A DNA stretch of 64,000 nucleotides from Isoetes taiwanensis (GCA_021234155.1 JAJEKV010000025.1:9061642-9125641), one strand, 5' to 3'; shown: positions 35,042-45,160, counted from the stretch's first letter. A program made the numbers and translations. Notes: generated by a model from the letters alone, not told the origin.

Positions 35042-35935
35042 AGGACAATGCTGTCCTCAGCATTGCGCTAAGGTGACGAACCTACCTTATACCTGTAACA
35101 GAACAACATGTCATAACCTTTAATTTAGCTTAGCAATCAAGTTTTATTAGTTCAAGTGAAAATTTTAGGCTATATTTGTACTTATACAAAATTATATAGC
35201 CTTAACACCGTTATTTCTTATAATAATTCAAACTACTATTATAAGAGTTATTAGGGTTCATAATCTAATTATGGCTCCCCCTATCTTCTCGTAACGCGCT
35301 CCTCGTTGAAGTCCTCCTTCTACTTGCCTGCAAAAGGAGCACATTACGTTAGTTTAGTTAATAATTTGTGGTTTTAGGGGACCACCCCCCTTACCTCCTT
35401 GAGCGAACTCTTGGCTCAAGGTTGTCCTACTACCTTGCCCAAGATCATGGCCCTTTCGGTTTGAGCTTAGGGATCATTTAAGATGTTTCCATCATTGCCC
35501 ATGATCGAGTGCTACCTTGTACCACGATCCCCACGGATCAGTACACCCGATTACATCATGCCCCGGGGTTTCAAATAGGGAACGTCTCCCGATCCCATCA
35601 TCGCCCATGATCACTTAAGCTTCACCATGACCCTCCTACGGCCCGGTGTGCGTATCGCATCGTGGCATAGAGATCATCCGTCGATGTCCCATCATCGCCC
35701 ACTATGCCTCATTCCTCACTCACATGACCCTAATGGTCATGCGCACCTATTAGTGCGTGTGGCCTAGAGAATGCCCTAAAAGGCGTATCCCATCATCGCA
35801 CACACCACGATCCAAGGTTACGCACATGCACCCTACTAAGCTGGAATGCATGCGCCCGGGCTTAAAACTAACTAACAACATACTAGCTAACCACGGCAAG
35901 TTAGGGTTAGACCAAGTGGGAGGCGACTTCGCCCA
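35042..35935 (-). other. 3' untranslated part of the chromovirus with a ~100 bp periodic motif
   Basis: No coding frame is seen between the chromodomain and the polypurine tract. On the plus strand the block CCATCATYGCCCATGATC and variants recur at about 35488, 35599, 35691 and 35788, giving an imperfect ~100-base period; each copy contains a short palindrome (ATCATCGCCCATGAT). It might fold in the RNA; role unknown. Confidence 0.5.
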
Positions 35936-36141
35936 TCAAACTCCTTCATAAACTCACGGGTATTGCTTCTCCAAATCACCTTCAATACCCATGTAAGCAT
36001 CTTCCACGGGTAAGTGCTTCCACTTAACCGGTATTGGAGGAACCGAGACCTCCTAGTGTTCTTGAATGACTTATCAAGAAGTAACTCGGGCACTATTTCT
36101 ACTTGCTCCTCAGTCATTTCCAACAAGGTTGGAGTATCCAA
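35936..36141 (-). pseudogene. Chromodomain at the integrase C-terminus, frameshifted
   Basis: In one frame the minus strand reads VPELLLDKSFKNTRRSRFLQ followed by Y. From the next codon the neighbouring frame continues VKWKHLPVEDA, and then EFMKEFDGR follows. The pattern VPE.(I)LD...NTR......QY.VKW...P.EDATW..........P.F. is that of chromodomains closing the integrase of chromoviruses, which bind methylated histone H3 tails and steer integration to heterochromatin. The aromatic Y and W of the cage are visible. The frame slips at TACCGGTTAAG, where a CAG would keep it open, and again near GCTTACATGG and CCCGTGAG. Confidence 0.75.
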
Positions 36142-36499
36142 AACCTCCTCGGGGTTAGGATTGTGCCTTTTTAATAAACTTCGTGGAAGACCTTGTGGAC
36201 CTTAAGATGGGCTGGAAGATCCAACTTGTAGGCTTGAGAGCCCACTCTCTCCAAAATCTTGAGCGGCCCGGCCCACCTAGGGGCAAGCTTCTTGCAGCTC
36301 CCAATCCAGCGGCTTGGCTTGCTTCACCTTGATCTTCAACCAAACGGTATCTCCCACCTTAAACTCCCTTACGGTCCTGCATTGCCGGCTACACTCTTAC
36401 GCCCGACTTCTTCTTTCCAATAAATAACCCCTTACTTCCTCTACTAGGCTGCTGCATATCCCTAACATCTGGCTGGGACACTTCTACCTTGGACCACGA

Positions 36500-37349
36500 G
36501 TTGTGCGGTATCCTTAAGCACTCAGTAGCCGTGGTTCACCATGAAAGGCGACATCACGAGATGACTCACAGCAGCCTTTGTTGTGGCGAATTCCACCAAG
36601 TGAATGTACTCATCCCACTTGACCGCTTGTTCCACACATAGCTTGAAGCATGTCTTCAATGATCCGATTAGTCCTTTCCGTCGGCCATCTGTTTGGGGAT
36701 GATATGCGGTACTCATGGAGAGCCGTCACGAATGGTGCTAAAGAGATCCTGCCAAAAGGCACTCATGAACTTAGAATCTCTATCCGATATTATCTCCCGA
36801 GGCATGCCATGGAGTCTAAAAATCTCCCTTACAAATAACTTGGCCGTGTCTAATGCGGTGTCTGTCGTCTTGCAAGGCACGAAATGTGCCATCTTAGATA
36901 ACTTATCTACGACAACCATCAATGCATCCTTGCCTCGAAGAGTTCTAGGGAGTCCTGTGATGAAATCCATGCTTATGACCTCCCACTTTGCATTTGGCAC
37001 CCCCAATGGCTCTAAAGCACCCGGAATCCGAAGTTGCTCCGCCTTGGTTACAGCGACATAGCGGCAATCCCGATATATGCAGCTATCTGCCTCTTCATTC
37101 TGGCCAAGTAACTACTTGAATCTTGAAATAGGTCTTCATGAAGCCCGACATGCCCGCTATTGGGCTGTTATGTGTGTCATGAAGAATTAACTTCCTTACC
37201 CCTGAAGATTCGGGCACACACAACTTATGCTTGTGGTACAACAGGTTGCCTTCCTTCTTAAAATGCTTGAAGGCTTCCCGCTCCTTGTCTGTTCTGGCTT
37301 CCTTGGAGAGGCTTTCCCACACCTCCTTGAAGTCCACATCGGTTGGCAA
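36500..37349 (-). pseudogene. Integrase of the chromovirus, frameshifted
   Basis: The N-terminal zinc-binding region is at 37349-37095 (KHKLCVPESSGVRKLILHD, then THNSPIAG.SGF.KT). The catalytic core is at 37006-36713, with WEVISMDFITGLP (first Asp), VVDKLSKMAHFVPC and IISDRDSKFMSAFWQDLF (second Asp). The third acidic residue lies at 36716-36522 after STAYHPQTDG: in the written frame it is lost, but one base later the frame gives TERTNRIIED, the usual Glu-containing motif. The slip is at GGCCGACGG, again explained by CAG losing its A. The enzyme would insert the cDNA into host chromatin. Confidence 0.85.
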
Positions 37350-37439
37350 GGACTCCTCAATCTTCTTGCCAAACTCACTTTCGAAAGAGTGGAAATCGCG
37401 ACAATCGTCCTTGTCTGAAATGGCCTTCTAGAGGGCATC

Positions 37440-37765
37440 TGCTACAACATTAAGCTTACGGGCTTATATATAATATCAAAATCGTACTCCTCAAGGAATT
37501 CCATCCACCTCCTTTGCCTTAAGTTGAGGGGGGCTGGGTGAAAAATCTCAAGGCTCGGTGATCCGTATCTAACGAAACTTCCTTCCCGACAAATAGTGCC
37601 TCCATATCCTCAATGCCCCGACAATGGCTAGGAGCTCGATCATGGGTTGGGTAGCGTTGCTTTCCGGCGTCGTTCATCTTCTTTGAGTCGTGGCGACTAC
37701 CCTTCCTTCTTGCATCAAGGCCCCCTGTTGCTATCTTGCTTGCATCTGTTGCTATCAACTTATCC
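37440..37765 (-). pseudogene. RNase H of the chromovirus, frameshifted
   Basis: IATDASKIATGG carries the first catalytic Asp of retroelement RNase H, and VSLDTDHRALRFFTQPP is the typical second-half motif (TDH..L..) before the integrase linker. The frame shifts between the two motifs and also just upstream, near CTCCGGATCC, where gag-pol ends prematurely. It would degrade the RNA strand during reverse transcription. Confidence 0.8.
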
Positions 37766-40243
37766 TTACTGGGATCCGGAGAACAAGCACCGGTGCTTTG
37801 TTAAGGCCTCTTTAAGCTTCTCAAAAGAAGCTTGGACTTTCTCTAACCAATGGCTAGCCCAATCCTTAATCTTCTTGGCCTTAGTGAGGTCCGACAGGGG
37901 GGACGCCCACTTAGCAAAGTCCTTCACGAACTTTCTGTAATATCCCGCCAACCCGAGAAAGCTTCTTACTTCTGCCACATTCCTTGGAGCTGGCCAATCA
38001 ACTATTGCCTCAATCTTAGATGGATCTGTGGAGATTCCCTCGGATGTTACTACATGCCCCAAGTACTCCACCCGGCCTGTTGCAAAGTGGCACTTAGAGA
38101 GCTTCCCATACAGCCGATGACGTCTCAACTTCTCCAACACTTTCCTGAGATGCTGACAATGCTCTTCAAGGGACTTGCTGTAGATTAGGATGTCGTCGAA
38201 GAAGACAATAACAAACTCATCCAAGAAGTCTCTGAAGACGTCGTTCATGAGGCGCATAAACGTTGCTGGAGCATTCGATAGTCCAAAGGGCATTACTGTA
38301 AACTCAAAATGACCATACCGCGTTCTGAAAGCAGTCTTATGGATGTCCTCTTCTTTTATTCTTATCTGATGGTATCCTGATCTCAAATCAATCTTAGAGA
38401 ATACCTTTGCTCCTTGTAGCTGATCCATTAGGTCATCCGCCCTTGGCAATGCATATTTATTCTTTATCGTCTGCTTATTAAGCTGGCGATAGTCTATGCA
38501 CATTCTTAAGCTTCCATCTTTCTTCTTGACAAAGAGTATAGGTGCTCCGAAAGGAGACACACTTGCTCTTATAAATCCAAGCTCCAGCAATTCCTGCAGC
38601 TGTTTCTTGAGCTCAGTCAATTCTGGGATGCTCATTCTATATGGCGCCTTACTGGTAGGCTTCGCATCCGGAGTCAATGTGATCTCACATTCCACACCCC
38701 TATAAGGTGGCAGCTGCCGAATTTCATCCGGAAATACATCCTTGAACTCTGAAATAAGCCTTGCTATCTGCCTGGGCAGCTGATTTCCCTTTGTGTCACT
38801 TCCATCCTGCTTGCCTGGCTCAACTGATTCCATCCTCAAGATGTAATCCACCTTATTCCTTTCTATACTCTTCCTTAGCTGCTTCAAAGAAATACACTGG
38901 ATAGGAGAATCTAGCTTCTTACCTTTCACTATCAACTTGCTGCCGTCTGGTGCCGTCATGGTGACTTCATTCCGGTCGCAATCAATCATGGCTTTGGCTG
39001 GCTTCAAAAATTCCATCCCCACTATCAAATCATATCTTCCGATGTCCATGACTTCTGCTCCCATCGGCCACTTAGCCCCACTAAGGTCTATGTCAAAGGT
39101 GATCCTCCTCCCCTTAGTGTGCCGAATGGCGCCGTTGGCCATAGCTACCGGCCTTGGCTTAGACTTCAATACCTTATTCTTCATTAGAGCAGCCAATCTA
39201 GGAGATGCAAAATTATGAGAGCTACCTGTATCTATGAGGACTACGTAAGGATTACTATCTATGATCCCATCAGCCGCGATGATAGTTGACTGATTCTCTA
39301 TCTCATCTGACTCAATGTTTGCACATATGTGACACTCACCATCTATGAAGTCGTGGCCCTCCTGCTGGTCATCGTCCTCGTCCGCTTCTGTTGGGGAGTC
39401 CCAGTCCAAGAGTTCTGCCAAAGCTGACTGCATGACGAATGGACAATCATGTGTCCGGTGCCCTGGCTGGAAGCACCTGAAGCATAACTTCTTCTCAATG
39501 CATTCCTGTCTCTTTTCCTTCGGCAGACTGTCTAGGAGACGCTTAAGAGCGCTGCCCCCTGATGCATTCTGTGGCTTACGGTCCCCAAAAGCTTTGCTCT
39601 GACCCTTACCTTGCTGCTGACTCCCTGATGGTGTAGCTGCTGATTGCTTACCCTGATATTGTCCCTGATACTGCCCTGAACCCTTACCCCTGAAGGTTGA
39701 CTGCTTCTCTGCTGGAGTTGCTGGTGCCTCTTCCAAACTTATAGCTTTATCTTCGGCCTCTGCAACTGACCTTGGGTTGATTGCTCTAACAAGTCTCTTG
39801 ATATTGCTGTTCAACCCCTCAATATAGGTGTCCACTGCTTGCCTTTCTGATACTCCCGGGACATGAAGTCTAAGTCTCATGAATTCTTCGGTATACTTAG
39901 CCACTGATAAGCTACCCTGATTCAACCTGTAAAACTGCTGGATCTGTCTACTAGTATGGGACCTTGGTACATAGTGCTTACGGAAAGCCTTGCTAAAAAT
40001 CTTAAATCTGCAATTGTTCCTCTTCAGCTTGTTAGACTTAGCATATCCCTTCCACCATATCCTTGCCGGTCCAATAAGGTTAGCTGTAGCGACTTTCCCT
40101 ATGTCCTTGTCTTTCATACCGTATGAGTTGCCAAACTCTTCCATTTCATCAAGCCATGCTTCGGCCTCCATGCCAGATCTGTCTTTCCCTGAGAACTGGC
40201 CCAGCTTCCTTGTCTTCCACACATTGCTCATAGCACTATCCAC
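37766..40243 (-). CDS. Gag-protease-reverse transcriptase polyprotein of the chromovirus
   Basis: Uninterrupted 825-codon frame. Residues ~10-165 are a Ty3-type Gag ([41 protein letters not shown]). A CCHC knuckle [14 protein letters not shown] sits at 254-267 for RNA packaging. The aspartic protease motif [15 protein letters not shown] is at 336-350 and IVGMEFL near 407-413. RT spans ~515-800: [52 protein letters not shown], and catalytic [10 protein letters not shown] at 681-690. The frame stops at 37766 just before RNase H, at a probable base error. The start given is a GTG; the frame continues upstream as TDDYRKK, so the real Gag start is further 5' (see next entry). RT residues look intact. 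Confidence 0.95.
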   Translation of the reverse strand: MDSAMSNVWKTRKLGQFSGKDRSGMEAEAWLDEMEEFGNSYGMKDKDIGKVATANLIGPARIWWKGYAKSNKLKRNNCRFKIFSKAFRKHYVPRSHTSRQIQQFYRLNQGSLSVAKYTEEFMRLRLHVPGVSERQAVDTYIEGLNSNIKRLVRAINPRSVAEAEDKAISLEEAPATPAEKQSTFRGKGSGQYQGQYQGKQSAATPSGSQQQGKGQSKAFGDRKPQNASGGSALKRLLDSLPKEKRQECIEKKLCFRCFQPGHRTHDCPFVMQSALAELLDWDSPTEADEDDDQQEGHDFIDGECHICANIESDEIENQSTIIAADGIIDSNPYVVLIDTGSSHNFASPRLAALMKNKVLKSKPRPVAMANGAIRHTKGRRITFDIDLSGAKWPMGAEVMDIGRYDLIVGMEFLKPAKAMIDCDRNEVTMTAPDGSKLIVKGKKLDSPIQCISLKQLRKSIERNKVDYILRMESVEPGKQDGSDTKGNQLPRQIARLISEFKDVFPDEIRQLPPYRGVECEITLTPDAKPTSKAPYRMSIPELTELKKQLQELLELGFIRASVSPFGAPILFVKKKDGSLRMCIDYRQLNKQTIKNKYALPRADDLMDQLQGAKVFSKIDLRSGYHQIRIKEEDIHKTAFRTRYGHFEFTVMPFGLSNAPATFMRLMNDVFRDFLDEFVIVFFDDILIYSKSLEEHCQHLRKVLEKLRRHRLYGKLSKCHFATGRVEYLGHVVTSEGISTDPSKIEAIVDWPAPRNVAEVRSFLGLAGYYRKFVKDFAKWASPLSDLTKAKKIKDWASHWLEKVQASFEKLKEALTKHRCLFSGSQ

Positions 40244-40920
40244 CTTTTTCCGGTAATCGTCTGTCTTTCTTGCCCTTTTCCTTGCCTTAGGTTAGGTGTG
40301 CCAGAGTCACTATCGGAGCTAGAGCTGTCCTCACTGGAAGAACTATCCGATGAACTGGAGCTAGATGATGACGGACTCCTGGTTCTCCTCTTCCTTCTCC
40401 TATCCCTGACGTTCCCCTGGTTGGTTAACTGCCCTATACTGCATGAACAATGCTAAGGCTGCCTGGCTTGAGAGGTACCTATGCCTATGATGCTTACAGG
40501 TCATGTAGTCTGGCATGTTTCTGGTTCTATCCCATAACTTGCTCTTACCCCTGGATCCCCCACCTATGGCTTGAGCAAGAGAATCTAGAGAAACCCATTT
40601 CCCTCCCCTAGGTGGCAAGCTAACTTCCCAGGGTAAGACCTGCTGATCATATTGACAAATGATGTCAGTGTAGTATGGAGTTCTAGTCAGAGTGGCATGG
40701 AGATCAAAGAGATAATCAAAAACATGGAAGATTTGTTCAGGGGGACAATCACGAATGTGATTGGTCTCATTATACCATCCGGACAAAGCTTGAGGGCCAT
40801 TGAACAGAATAGCTATGGAAATGGCTGATGGAAATGAGCAAAAGCCAAAGAAATCGCCAAAGGGGCCGAGAGCAACTCTAATGGGAAAAAAATGACAAAT
40901 GAGGGTCCCTTTTATAGACT
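40244..40920 (-). pseudogene. N-terminal extension of chromovirus Gag, two frame slips
   Basis: The frame from about 40920 to 40400 is open without a clear ATG and includes LFNGPQALSGWYNETNHIRD, then QIFHVFDYLFDL, and MPDYMTCKHHRHRYLSSQAA. It stops at 40400 beside a GGGG run. One base off, it continues VRDRRRKRRTRSPSSSSSSS and DSSSEDSSSSDSDSG, a basic then Ser/Asp-rich tract, and a second slip near CCTAACCTAAGG leads into the main Gag frame. Most likely one protein with an N-terminal domain I do not recognise plus an SR-like linker. The start codon is uncertain. Confidence 0.6.
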
Positions 40921-41466
40921 AGTGGTGCCTCGGGTTCCGCGGCAATAAAGGTTCTTGATGGGGAAGACTCCAAATCTATGGCCCCAGGTGTCCAAATGAG
41001 CTACCATGAAGTGCAATTCTAAACAAAGCAAAGCAAGAAACGCGCTACATGGCGGTTTGTTGGGTCAAAATTGGTCGATTAGGCGAAAAATTGGCGAAAT
41101 CGTCGAGAGCCTTGCAAGCGGGGTTGGCCATTGGTGTGACCCGATTTGGGTCTATTCTAAGCTCTATGATATTTTGAAGAATTCAAATTGCTAGGATGAC
41201 TATTTGGGCCGATTCTAATCTAACTAGGGTTTTTCTTACATGATTTAGACCTTAAATTGATCAAGTTTTTGCGAACCGGTCGAAAGCTGCTAAACGCCTG
41301 CCAGCGGGCGGTAGCGGTCCGGCAGCGGTGTGACCCGATTTGGGGGGGTCGCTCGAACTACAATTTTATCTAATGCAGGAAAGAGTTGTATACTAAATTG
41401 CAAAACAAAGTTTTATATTTATGGGGAAAACTTAATAATTACATTTGTTTGAACAAAAATGCATCC
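40921..41466 (-). other. Spacer between the H3-like ORF and gag
   Basis: No open frame with a motif. It contains CCGGTCGAAAGCTGC and TTGGGTC repeats only once or twice each. In the transcript this would separate the H3-like ORF from gag by about 0.55 kb, so a separate mRNA, splicing or re-initiation would be needed to translate both. Confidence 0.45.
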
Positions 41467-42540
41467 TCAAGGATATTCCTTGCGGATGCGACGCGCCAAG
41501 TGTACATCCTTGGGCATTAGAGTCACCCTCTTCGCGTGGATCGCGCAGAGGTTGCCTTCCTCAAACAACTGGGTGAGCTCGGCCTCAGCGGCTACTTGCA
41601 GCACCCGAGTTGTGAGCGACGTCACCCTGTAGTCGGTGACGAACTCCGCCATCACCTCCCGCATGAGTCGCTCAAAAGGTGCCTTCCTAATCAGGAGATT
41701 AGTGCACTGTTGAAAGTGTCTAATCTCCCGGAAGACACGGGAGTGTACCGAGTTAGGCCCATGGTGGACCTTGCTTCCCATTTCTGCCGTGGGCGGCGGC
41801 TTGGGCAGTTCTTGGGCGGCGGCCTCCCTCCACCCGGCCGGGATGTTTTGGCGGCAGGTACCAATCGTTATACCTGGCCCAAGCGAAGGTATTCTTGGTA
41901 TGCCTGTAGCGGCGCCCGGTAGGCGGTCCTCCTTCAAAGGCGAGAGCCCTTCGCCCGCCATATACGCTTCTTTGCCACCTTAGGTGGCCAGGCCCTCACA
42001 GGTAAGGTGGTCTTGGGTCCGCCCTTGCCCCTGCTCATCTTCTTCCTCCTCCTCTCCTTCCACACCCCCGCTCCTCCCCTCGGCGCCCGGGGGCTCCTCC
42101 TCCACGGCGGATTCCGGCCCGAGGGACGACGTTTCTTCTTTCGTCCTCCGGCTCTTCCGCGCGGCTCCTCCTCAGCTCCCCTCTTCCTCCTTGCGGCCCT
42201 CTCTTGAGCCACTCATGACCTCTCCTTACCTTTCTTCTTTGGGGCGAAGGCCAAAGCCGATCCCTGTTCTTGGACACGCTCTTCCCTCTGCTCTTCCCGC
42301 CCGGTTAATGCGTGGCCCCGAAGTGGCGAGATCGTTAGTTCTTTGTGTTCCCGCCCGGCCCGGGGCTGCTCTCGGCATCATTGATACGACCCGGCTGGCT
42401 GCTGCTGGTAGGGGGCTCCTCCTCCCCTTCTTGGGCGTAGGTGCTCGCGGTATCTTCTTCACATGCCCCCCCCTGCGCTGCGCCATGGAGAGGGTAGGCC
42501 TAGGGCCAGTCTTCCTATAGGTTTGTTTGGTTCGAGCCAT
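41467..42540 (-). CDS. Histone H3-like protein encoded inside the chromovirus (long basic tail plus complete H3 fold)
   Basis: The ATG at 42540 begins [26 protein letters not shown] is the invariant histone H3 N-terminus, and RKT fits the H3 lysine-9 context. The 3' part, to the stop at 41467, is a full histone fold: alpha-[17 protein letters not shown], alpha-1 [14 protein letters not shown], loop TDYRV, alpha-2 [20 protein letters not shown], then [22 protein letters not shown]. By hand it matches canonical plant H3 at about 53 of 87 positions with no gap. TNLLI and RVTLM recall plant CENH3, but loop 1 is not lengthened as in most CENH3. Start and end are in the same frame; a TAA at 42228-42226 interrupts it, and the K/R-rich middle (42212-41934) is open only in another frame, so there are compensating slips or an intron (AAAG|GTAAGG at the stop). 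The tail of ~260 residues is far longer than the ~44 of H3. It would bind H4 and DNA in a nucleosome-like particle; this function is inferred. Confidence 0.8.
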
Positions 42541-43111
42541 ATTTAAATCTGGTCTAGAAAAAAAATGTGGGGATAGGGCTGGTCAAGAGAGAGAAGGTAG
42601 AGGAAAGTTTGGAGGGAAAAATGAGGTGTCAGAGATATTTAAAAGGAAGGGCCCCTGAGAATATTCTCCTACCATTAATAGGCCTACTTATTAGCCCCCC
42701 TTATTAATTACCCCATAGTACCCTTAATTTTAATATATGTTTAATTCTTAATACACCTAAAAATTCGTATTATACCTTTGAAATTTCCAATTTCCTAATG
42801 GTTTGAAGTGTGAATTATGGATTTGCGCCATTTTTCACCTGGGTCTCCGATTGGGATGATTCTTCGACCCATTGTAGGTGAAATTTGATGCAGATGCATG
42901 ATTTTCACTCCAATTTTACTAGAAGATGAGTTTGACTCACTTAACTTTCGTCTAACACTTAACCTAAGTCCTGACCCACTACCTAGGAGAAAATTTTTCC
43001 CCCATTTTCGCGGTTCGATGGTGGAAACGTTTATTTCACACCCCTATAGGCCTGTTAGACTACTTCATGATTGTGGTGGTCAGTGCTAGTTCTTGGTCAA
43101 CCAAGAACATT
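42541..43111 (-). other. 5' leader of the chromovirus between primer site and H3-like ORF
   Basis: About 570 bases without a convincing frame. The minus-strand transcript from the 5' LTR would reach the ATG of the H3-like ORF as the first one with coding support. Confidence 0.45.
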
Positions 43112-43123
43112 GCTCGATACCAT
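43112..43123 (-). other. Primer-binding site of the chromovirus (initiator Met tRNA type, one base short)
   Basis: Directly inside the 5' LTR the minus strand reads ATGGTATCGAGCA. The usual plant site complementary to the 3' end of initiator Met tRNA is TGGTATCAGAGC; this differs only by lack of an A, turning CAG into CG. The same change recurs elsewhere in the element, so the site may be intact in the real DNA. Confidence 0.8.
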
Positions 43124-44749
43124 TGTGACGCCCCTCACAAACATACGCCCTACCGTACACTTGGCGCAGAAATCCCCCATCCCGCCGACAACCGCATGGG
43201 ACCTTTCGCTACCCCCGCTCTCGGGGTGACTCTAGTGCGGAAGGGAACAAGGTGTCTTTGCGCCCCCTTCCCCCTATGGGCTCCTATAACAAATGAGGCG
43301 ATAACACGTCGAACTAGCATAAAACATATATAAATACTACCCCGGGAGGGTAGTGCATGCGCACATAAACCAACGCATAGATGATAATCACAAACCATAA
43401 AAACAGAGAGCTCCTACCCAGCCTCGACTCGCAAGGAGGATGATGACCGGCCAGGCCTCAAGATAGAGCAACCGAGTCATGGCAATGGCGTGGGGCATAG
43501 AACAATGGCTGGGTTGACCACTCCATCCGCCCCTCCCGTGCATACTTTGCGATGGGCTAGGATCAGGCTCGACAGACTCTAGCCTTCCCGAGACGCGATC
43601 CCATGGCATCACCCATCGGGACTACTCCGTGTTGCATCTCCCTCGTCCGATGAGGCGGGAAGGGTTGCATCTCCCTTCCCGTGGTCTAGAGGTGCCGTGG
43701 GCGGCCAGAGAATCGGCTTGGCGACACACCATCTGCACTCCCTGAACCCCCCAAAACGAGAGCCAAGCCATCACTTGCAGCTCTCGGGAGAGGCGGCAAC
43801 ACCATTGCCCCGGAGGTGTCGGACCCATGCCGGCCCACACAATGGGTGACCCACCATAAGCCTAGCCCACTATGGGATCCCCGAAGCCCCCCCACTCCTA
43901 AGGGGATCCTCCCTCCACTTTCCCTCTAGCCCCGTTATCTGGTGCTGAGTCATATCATAGCCTCAATAGCCTGGTGGGCTCCTATGCACAGGCCGCAACT
44001 AATAGGAACTAAGGGATCTACTCTAGGAACATACTACATATGGCCCTAGGTCTCTACCCCCCTTCCCAATACAAGAGGAGCAAACATGATCAACCAACAA
44101 CATATAATCATCACATCATGAGAATAATCATAAGAAGAACATCTTAACCTAATCATACAACTAACTAATAGTTAGGGTTCCTTGATTAGGGTTCAAGATG
44201 TTGAATATGGGTTCTAGGATGGCTCTACTCTAGATACAAAATACTAGCACATCTTGGAATGCTAATCCCAGATGAGCTATCACAACTACTATCCTACATA
44301 CCTGCCTCCCGATGCTCTCCTCCAGATCCGGCGCCCCATAGTCTTCGACTCACAAGTCGCTATTCCCCTCAAGAATCGGTTCTACCCTCGCCGGGGCCTG
44401 CACCCCTATGCCACAACGGCGATGTTCAAAAAGGGTTTCGAACAAGTAGGTGAGTCTCTCAGGTGCTAGGGCTGGAAAGAGGTCTAGGGTTAGGGTTTAT
44501 GCCTATATAAGTTAGGTCCACCTAGGATGCCACGTGGCACCAATCGGGTGAGTCCTGTGTGGCGGTGCCCCAATAGGTTAAGGCCACGTGGATAATGGCT
44601 TAACCTATGGTTGGCTAAGTTATGAGAATAACTTAGCCATGCCCCCTAGTGCCACGATCTATGGTATACAAGGCTATAAAGATAGACTTGTATGGTGACG
44701 GATCCAGGAATATACGTATTTATGGCGTATATTCCCTTGGACCGTCACA
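43124..44749 (-). repeat. 5' LTR of the chromovirus
   Basis: 1626 bases, TGTGACG...CGTCACA, followed by target duplication AATAC at 44750-44754. As the upstream LTR of a minus-strand element it would hold the promoter; I cannot place a TATA box with confidence. Differences from the other LTR are concentrated in 43130-43900 and 44300-44460. Confidence 0.95.
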
Positions 44750-44816
44750 AATACCAGAGGTTTCGCTATTACTCCTCCTATCTTTCTGCTTATCCTGGCA
44801 TACACAAAATTGCCTA

Positions 44817-45080
44817 CTTATCATACTTGAGATTCTTGCAAAGTCCACATATTTGATTCCATTCATCCTTTTGAGTCCGAACTCCTCATAACAGCAAAAA
44901 AGAAAAGCACAATAGTAGAAGAAATTCCACGTACCTGCAGCCAATCATGTAAACGTTAGCAATAGGCTTGATAACGATACAAGGGCCAAAAGGTACATTG
45001 GAAATTTCTTGGCTCTTCGCCTTTCACCCATTGTACCTCTTTTATGCCCTTGATTCGTTCAAGCTTAGATAAAATGAAAG
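44817..45080 (-). pseudogene. 3' exon-like pieces of an unidentified minus-strand gene
   Basis: At about 45080-44937 the minus strand encodes KLERIKGIKEVQWVKGEEP, RNFQCTFWPLYRYQAYC, an in-frame TAA, then RLHDWLQ up to a good donor CTGCAG|GTACGT. A further piece at about 44880-44817 reads RTQKDEWNQICGLCKNLKYD and ends in a TAG stop; its CxxC might be half of a zinc site. Phases between pieces do not join cleanly. The chromovirus inserted about 60 bases downstream. I do not recognise the protein; the stop suggests decay or a base error. Confidence 0.35.
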
Positions 45081-45160
45081 AAAATACTGGACAAGCATAT
45101 AATACACAAGAGTAAATGGTTCTGAAAACCTGTTGCTTATTTACGACATCTGCAATGTAT

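Larger units (their letters stand above)
33396..44749 (-). mobile_element. Ty3/gypsy chromovirus, complete LTR to LTR, with an extra histone-like ORF
   Basis: LTRs at 33396-35028 and 43124-44749 begin TGTGACG and end CGTCACA. Identical 5-bp target duplications AATAC lie at 33391-33395 and 44750-44754. On the minus strand the order is 5' LTR, primer site, H3-like ORF (42540-41467), gag, protease, RT, RNase H, integrase, chromodomain, polypurine tract, 3' LTR, which is the Ty3/gypsy order with integrase after RT. The extra 5' ORF is not part of any chromovirus layout I know. Reading frames after RT are broken, several times by loss of a base at CAG. Confidence 0.95.

Noticed and set aside
37647..40256. 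Several plus-strand frames of 60-120 codons across gag-pol
   Set aside because: Antisense shadows of the 825-codon polyprotein; no domain signatures.
41467..41961. Reading the histone fold as an ordinary host H3 gene rather than part of the element
   Set aside because: It lies inside matched LTRs with target duplications, its identity to plant H3 is only ~60% (normal plant H3 genes are nearly invariant), and its tail is several times too long.
41467..41961. Calling it CENH3 outright
   Set aside because: TNLLI, RVTLM and the long tail are CENH3-like, but loop 1 has the canonical H3 length and the rest aligns equally well to H3. Left as H3-like.
41984..42520. 178-codon plus-strand frame rich in Ser/Pro and other plus frames across 41.5-42.5 kb
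   Set aside because: They are the antisense of the Lys/Arg-rich H3-like ORF, whose GC-rich codons give long Pro/Ser/Ala frames on the opposite strand. No motifs of their own.
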